A stretch of DNA of 64,000 nucleotides from Cytophagales bacterium. Its GTDB lineage: Bacteria; Bacteroidota; Bacteroidia; Cytophagales; Thermoflexibacteraceae. The translations under genes and the position numbers were made by a program. The notes under the pieces are model-generated. The model did not search any database, was not told where the DNA came from, and was given only the letters and a program-made list of their open reading frames with translations. Numbering within the stretch: position 1 is the first letter of the stretch; every line of letters begins with the position of its first letter. The stretch covers positions 45,231 through 109,230 of the forward strand of contig REAZ01000014.1 in the NCBI GenBank assembly GCA_004294445.1, in the 5' to 3' direction. Below, one piece after another: positions 63,038-64,000 of this stretch.

Positions 63038-63909
63038 TTACTGTAAAAGAAACACCTGAAATACAAGAAACTTTGGAAGGAAAGACAAAACGAATTTTCG
63101 GAAAACATGAAGCACAAACTTTGACTAAAATAGACGAAATAATTTTATCAACTATACAAAGACAAAAAATATGGAAAAACAAAAACCTATTTTATTCAAT
63201 GAAAATCCGCCACCAAAAAATATAAATGGCTTGTACGATTATGTAGTTCATAATGAAGAAAAAATATGTGGTTTTTTTGGGAAATATTTTTTTTTGAGCA
63301 ATGGTAAAAAATGTGAAATTCAAGATGAAGAAAATCCAAATATTATATATCAATACAGCGAAAATGCCTATCAAGCATCTAAATTTGAAAATATAAACAT
63401 TCGCCAACAATTTCAAAATATTAATTTTAAAGATGCTATACATTTGGCTTGGGAACTAAAAAAGCATATCAGAATAGATTGGGGAAGCATAAAAACGCAA
63501 AAAATGAAATCAATTCTTACCCAAAAATTTCAAAATCCAACCTTGCAAACCCCTTTACAAGAAACTCAGAATAAATACTTGGAAGAAACTAATCATTGGA
63601 AAGATACTTTTTGGGGTGTTTGTGATGGTATTGGTGAAAATATACTTGGTAAAATATTGATGGAAATTAGAAAAGAAAACCGACATAAAATGATGCTCTA
63701 ACCACTGAAAAAAAGACTAAACGAGTTTTATAAAACAGGCAAAATAAACTTTGTAGCAATCAAAACAGTAAATAACAGCAAACGCACAACATTGTATTTA
63801 TGAAAAAGGGGCAAAAGTGCTTAATTTGGGCTAAGGTGCTTTTAATGGGCTTTTGTGGTAAATTAAACTTTTGTGCTTTTAAGTCCCCTTCTTCATAAAT
63901 ACTTTTCCG
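63031..63909 (+). mobile_element. Gene cassette 2 (integron-like)
   Basis: An 879-bp unit from TT at 63031 to G at 63909 carrying the NADAR gene and ending in attC-like site B. Its 5' end (GTTGTGCGTT) is complementary to AACGCACAAC at 63781-63790 in site B. The first 140 bases before the gene hold no supported coding frame, although a chance frame runs through site A. Confidence 0.75.
63171..63701 (+). CDS. Cassette 2 protein: NADAR domain (YbiA-like)
   Basis: A 176-aa protein with a NADAR/YbiA-like domain. FGKYFFLSNGKKCEIQ, YSENAYQASKFEN, AWELKKHIRIDWGSIK and the C-terminal HWKDTFWGVCDGIG plus ENILGKILMEIRKE match the family order. Members act on ADP-ribose or on riboflavin-pathway intermediates, and some reverse DNA or nucleotide ADP-ribosylation in phage-defence settings. 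Specific activity is unknown. The start is the ATG at 63171 near 140 bases into the cassette. It is followed by site B. Confidence 0.88.
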   Translation: MEKQKPILFNENPPPKNINGLYDYVVHNEEKICGFFGKYFFLSNGKKCEIQDEENPNIIYQYSENAYQASKFENINIRQQFQNINFKDAIHLAWELKKHIRIDWGSIKTQKMKSILTQKFQNPTLQTPLQETQNKYLEETNHWKDTFWGVCDGIGENILGKILMEIRKENRHKMML

Positions 63910-63916
63910 TTGCCTG
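63783..63916 (+). repeat. attC-like recombination site B
   Basis: Core boxes CGCACAAC (63783-63790) and GTTGCCTG (63909-63916) flank arms GTATTTATGAAAAAGGGGC (63794-63812) and the near-exact complement at 63883-63902. The spacing and the right end ACTTTTCCGTTG repeat those of site A, and the loop shares GGGCTAAGGTGCT and CTTTTGTG with it. Total length is about 134 bases, close to site A. Confidence 0.78.
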
Positions 63917-64000
63917 CAATTGGAAAACACGAAATTTATAAAAAACGCTAACGAATTGTCGACCTAAAAAAGTTGAAAAGTTGGAAAAAGTGAAACGAAA
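63910..64000 (+). mobile_element. Start of gene cassette 3, cut by window end
   Basis: Cassette 3 begins TTGCCTGCAATTGG after site B. No start codon or gene is visible in these 91 bases. If the model holds, a CAGGCAAC-like box and a further attC-like site should lie downstream. Confidence 0.55.

Noticed and set aside
62956..63225. 90-codon frame running from attC-like site A into the NADAR gene start
   Set aside because: It begins inside the inverted-repeat site, overlaps the well-supported NADAR frame and has no domain; it looks like chance.

Overview
The window looks like a piece of a Bacteroidota chromosome, probably a gliding-type (Cytophagales-like) marine or soil member. The evidence is AT-rich DNA and a giant secreted protein with a type IX secretion C-terminal sorting domain. 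TonB receptors with carboxypeptidase-regulatory-like and STN domains are present, along with an ECF sigma/FecR pair and an LptD gene divergent from an amidase/MCE pair. Promoters match the Bacteroidota form TTTG-N20-TAnnTTTG. No rRNA, tRNA or CRISPR array was seen.

Layout. 1-3.8 kb: the tail of an unidentified protein, gatA, and an overlapping AAA-ATPase/TOPRIM-like pair that looks like a two-gene defence module. 3.9-7.7 kb: tricorn protease and a GNAT acetyltransferase. 7.7-13.4 kb: a cell-envelope divergon with a PLP enzyme, MCE protein and murein amidase on the minus strand and LptD on the plus strand. 13.5-31.3 kb: metabolic and degradative genes, including a golvesin-tailed FAD oxidoreductase, flavin reductase, papain-like protease, PLP decarboxylase, GH20 hexosaminidase, ComEA-like protein, aldehyde dehydrogenase, fused 2-oxoacid dehydrogenase E1, a phosphodiesterase, PPK2 and an M20 peptidase. 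31.6-33.9 kb: RNase HII, a biotinyl carrier protein and RuvB.

34-44.5 kb: a lipoprotein and a 1550-aa BNR/PKD type IX cargo protein, convergent with an ECF sigma - FecR - STN-TonB receptor cell-surface signalling set. 44.6-53 kb: a minus-strand run centred on an MbnP-like copper protein and an MbnH/MauG-like di-haem peroxidase. A TonB receptor, PepSY protein, DJ-1-like lipoprotein, outer-membrane protein and several small proteins belong to the same run, so copper or redox handling is likely. Two of the small proteins are tiny membrane proteins, one only 44 aa. 53-59.8 kb: a TetR-controlled TolC/MFP/RND efflux operon with an orphan acyl carrier protein. Near-identical 18-bp palindromes lie upstream of tetR and of tolC.

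The most notable region is the right end, from about 59.9 kb to the window edge. It holds a tyrosine recombinase with three N-terminal W-x-[I/V]-P repeats, then a short single-strand DNA-binding protein, then what reads as an integron-like gene cassette array. Two complete cassettes (a secreted helical protein and a NADAR-domain protein) and the start of a third are visible. Each complete cassette ends in a related ~130-bp attC-like site made of long imperfect inverted repeats and finishing in CTTTTCCG/TTG. The first bases of each complete cassette are complementary to the left end of that same cassette's attC-like site, as expected for attC sites split on insertion. The recombinase lacks the extra segment that defines canonical IntI, so this may be an atypical integron lineage. 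Novelty cannot be judged without searches.
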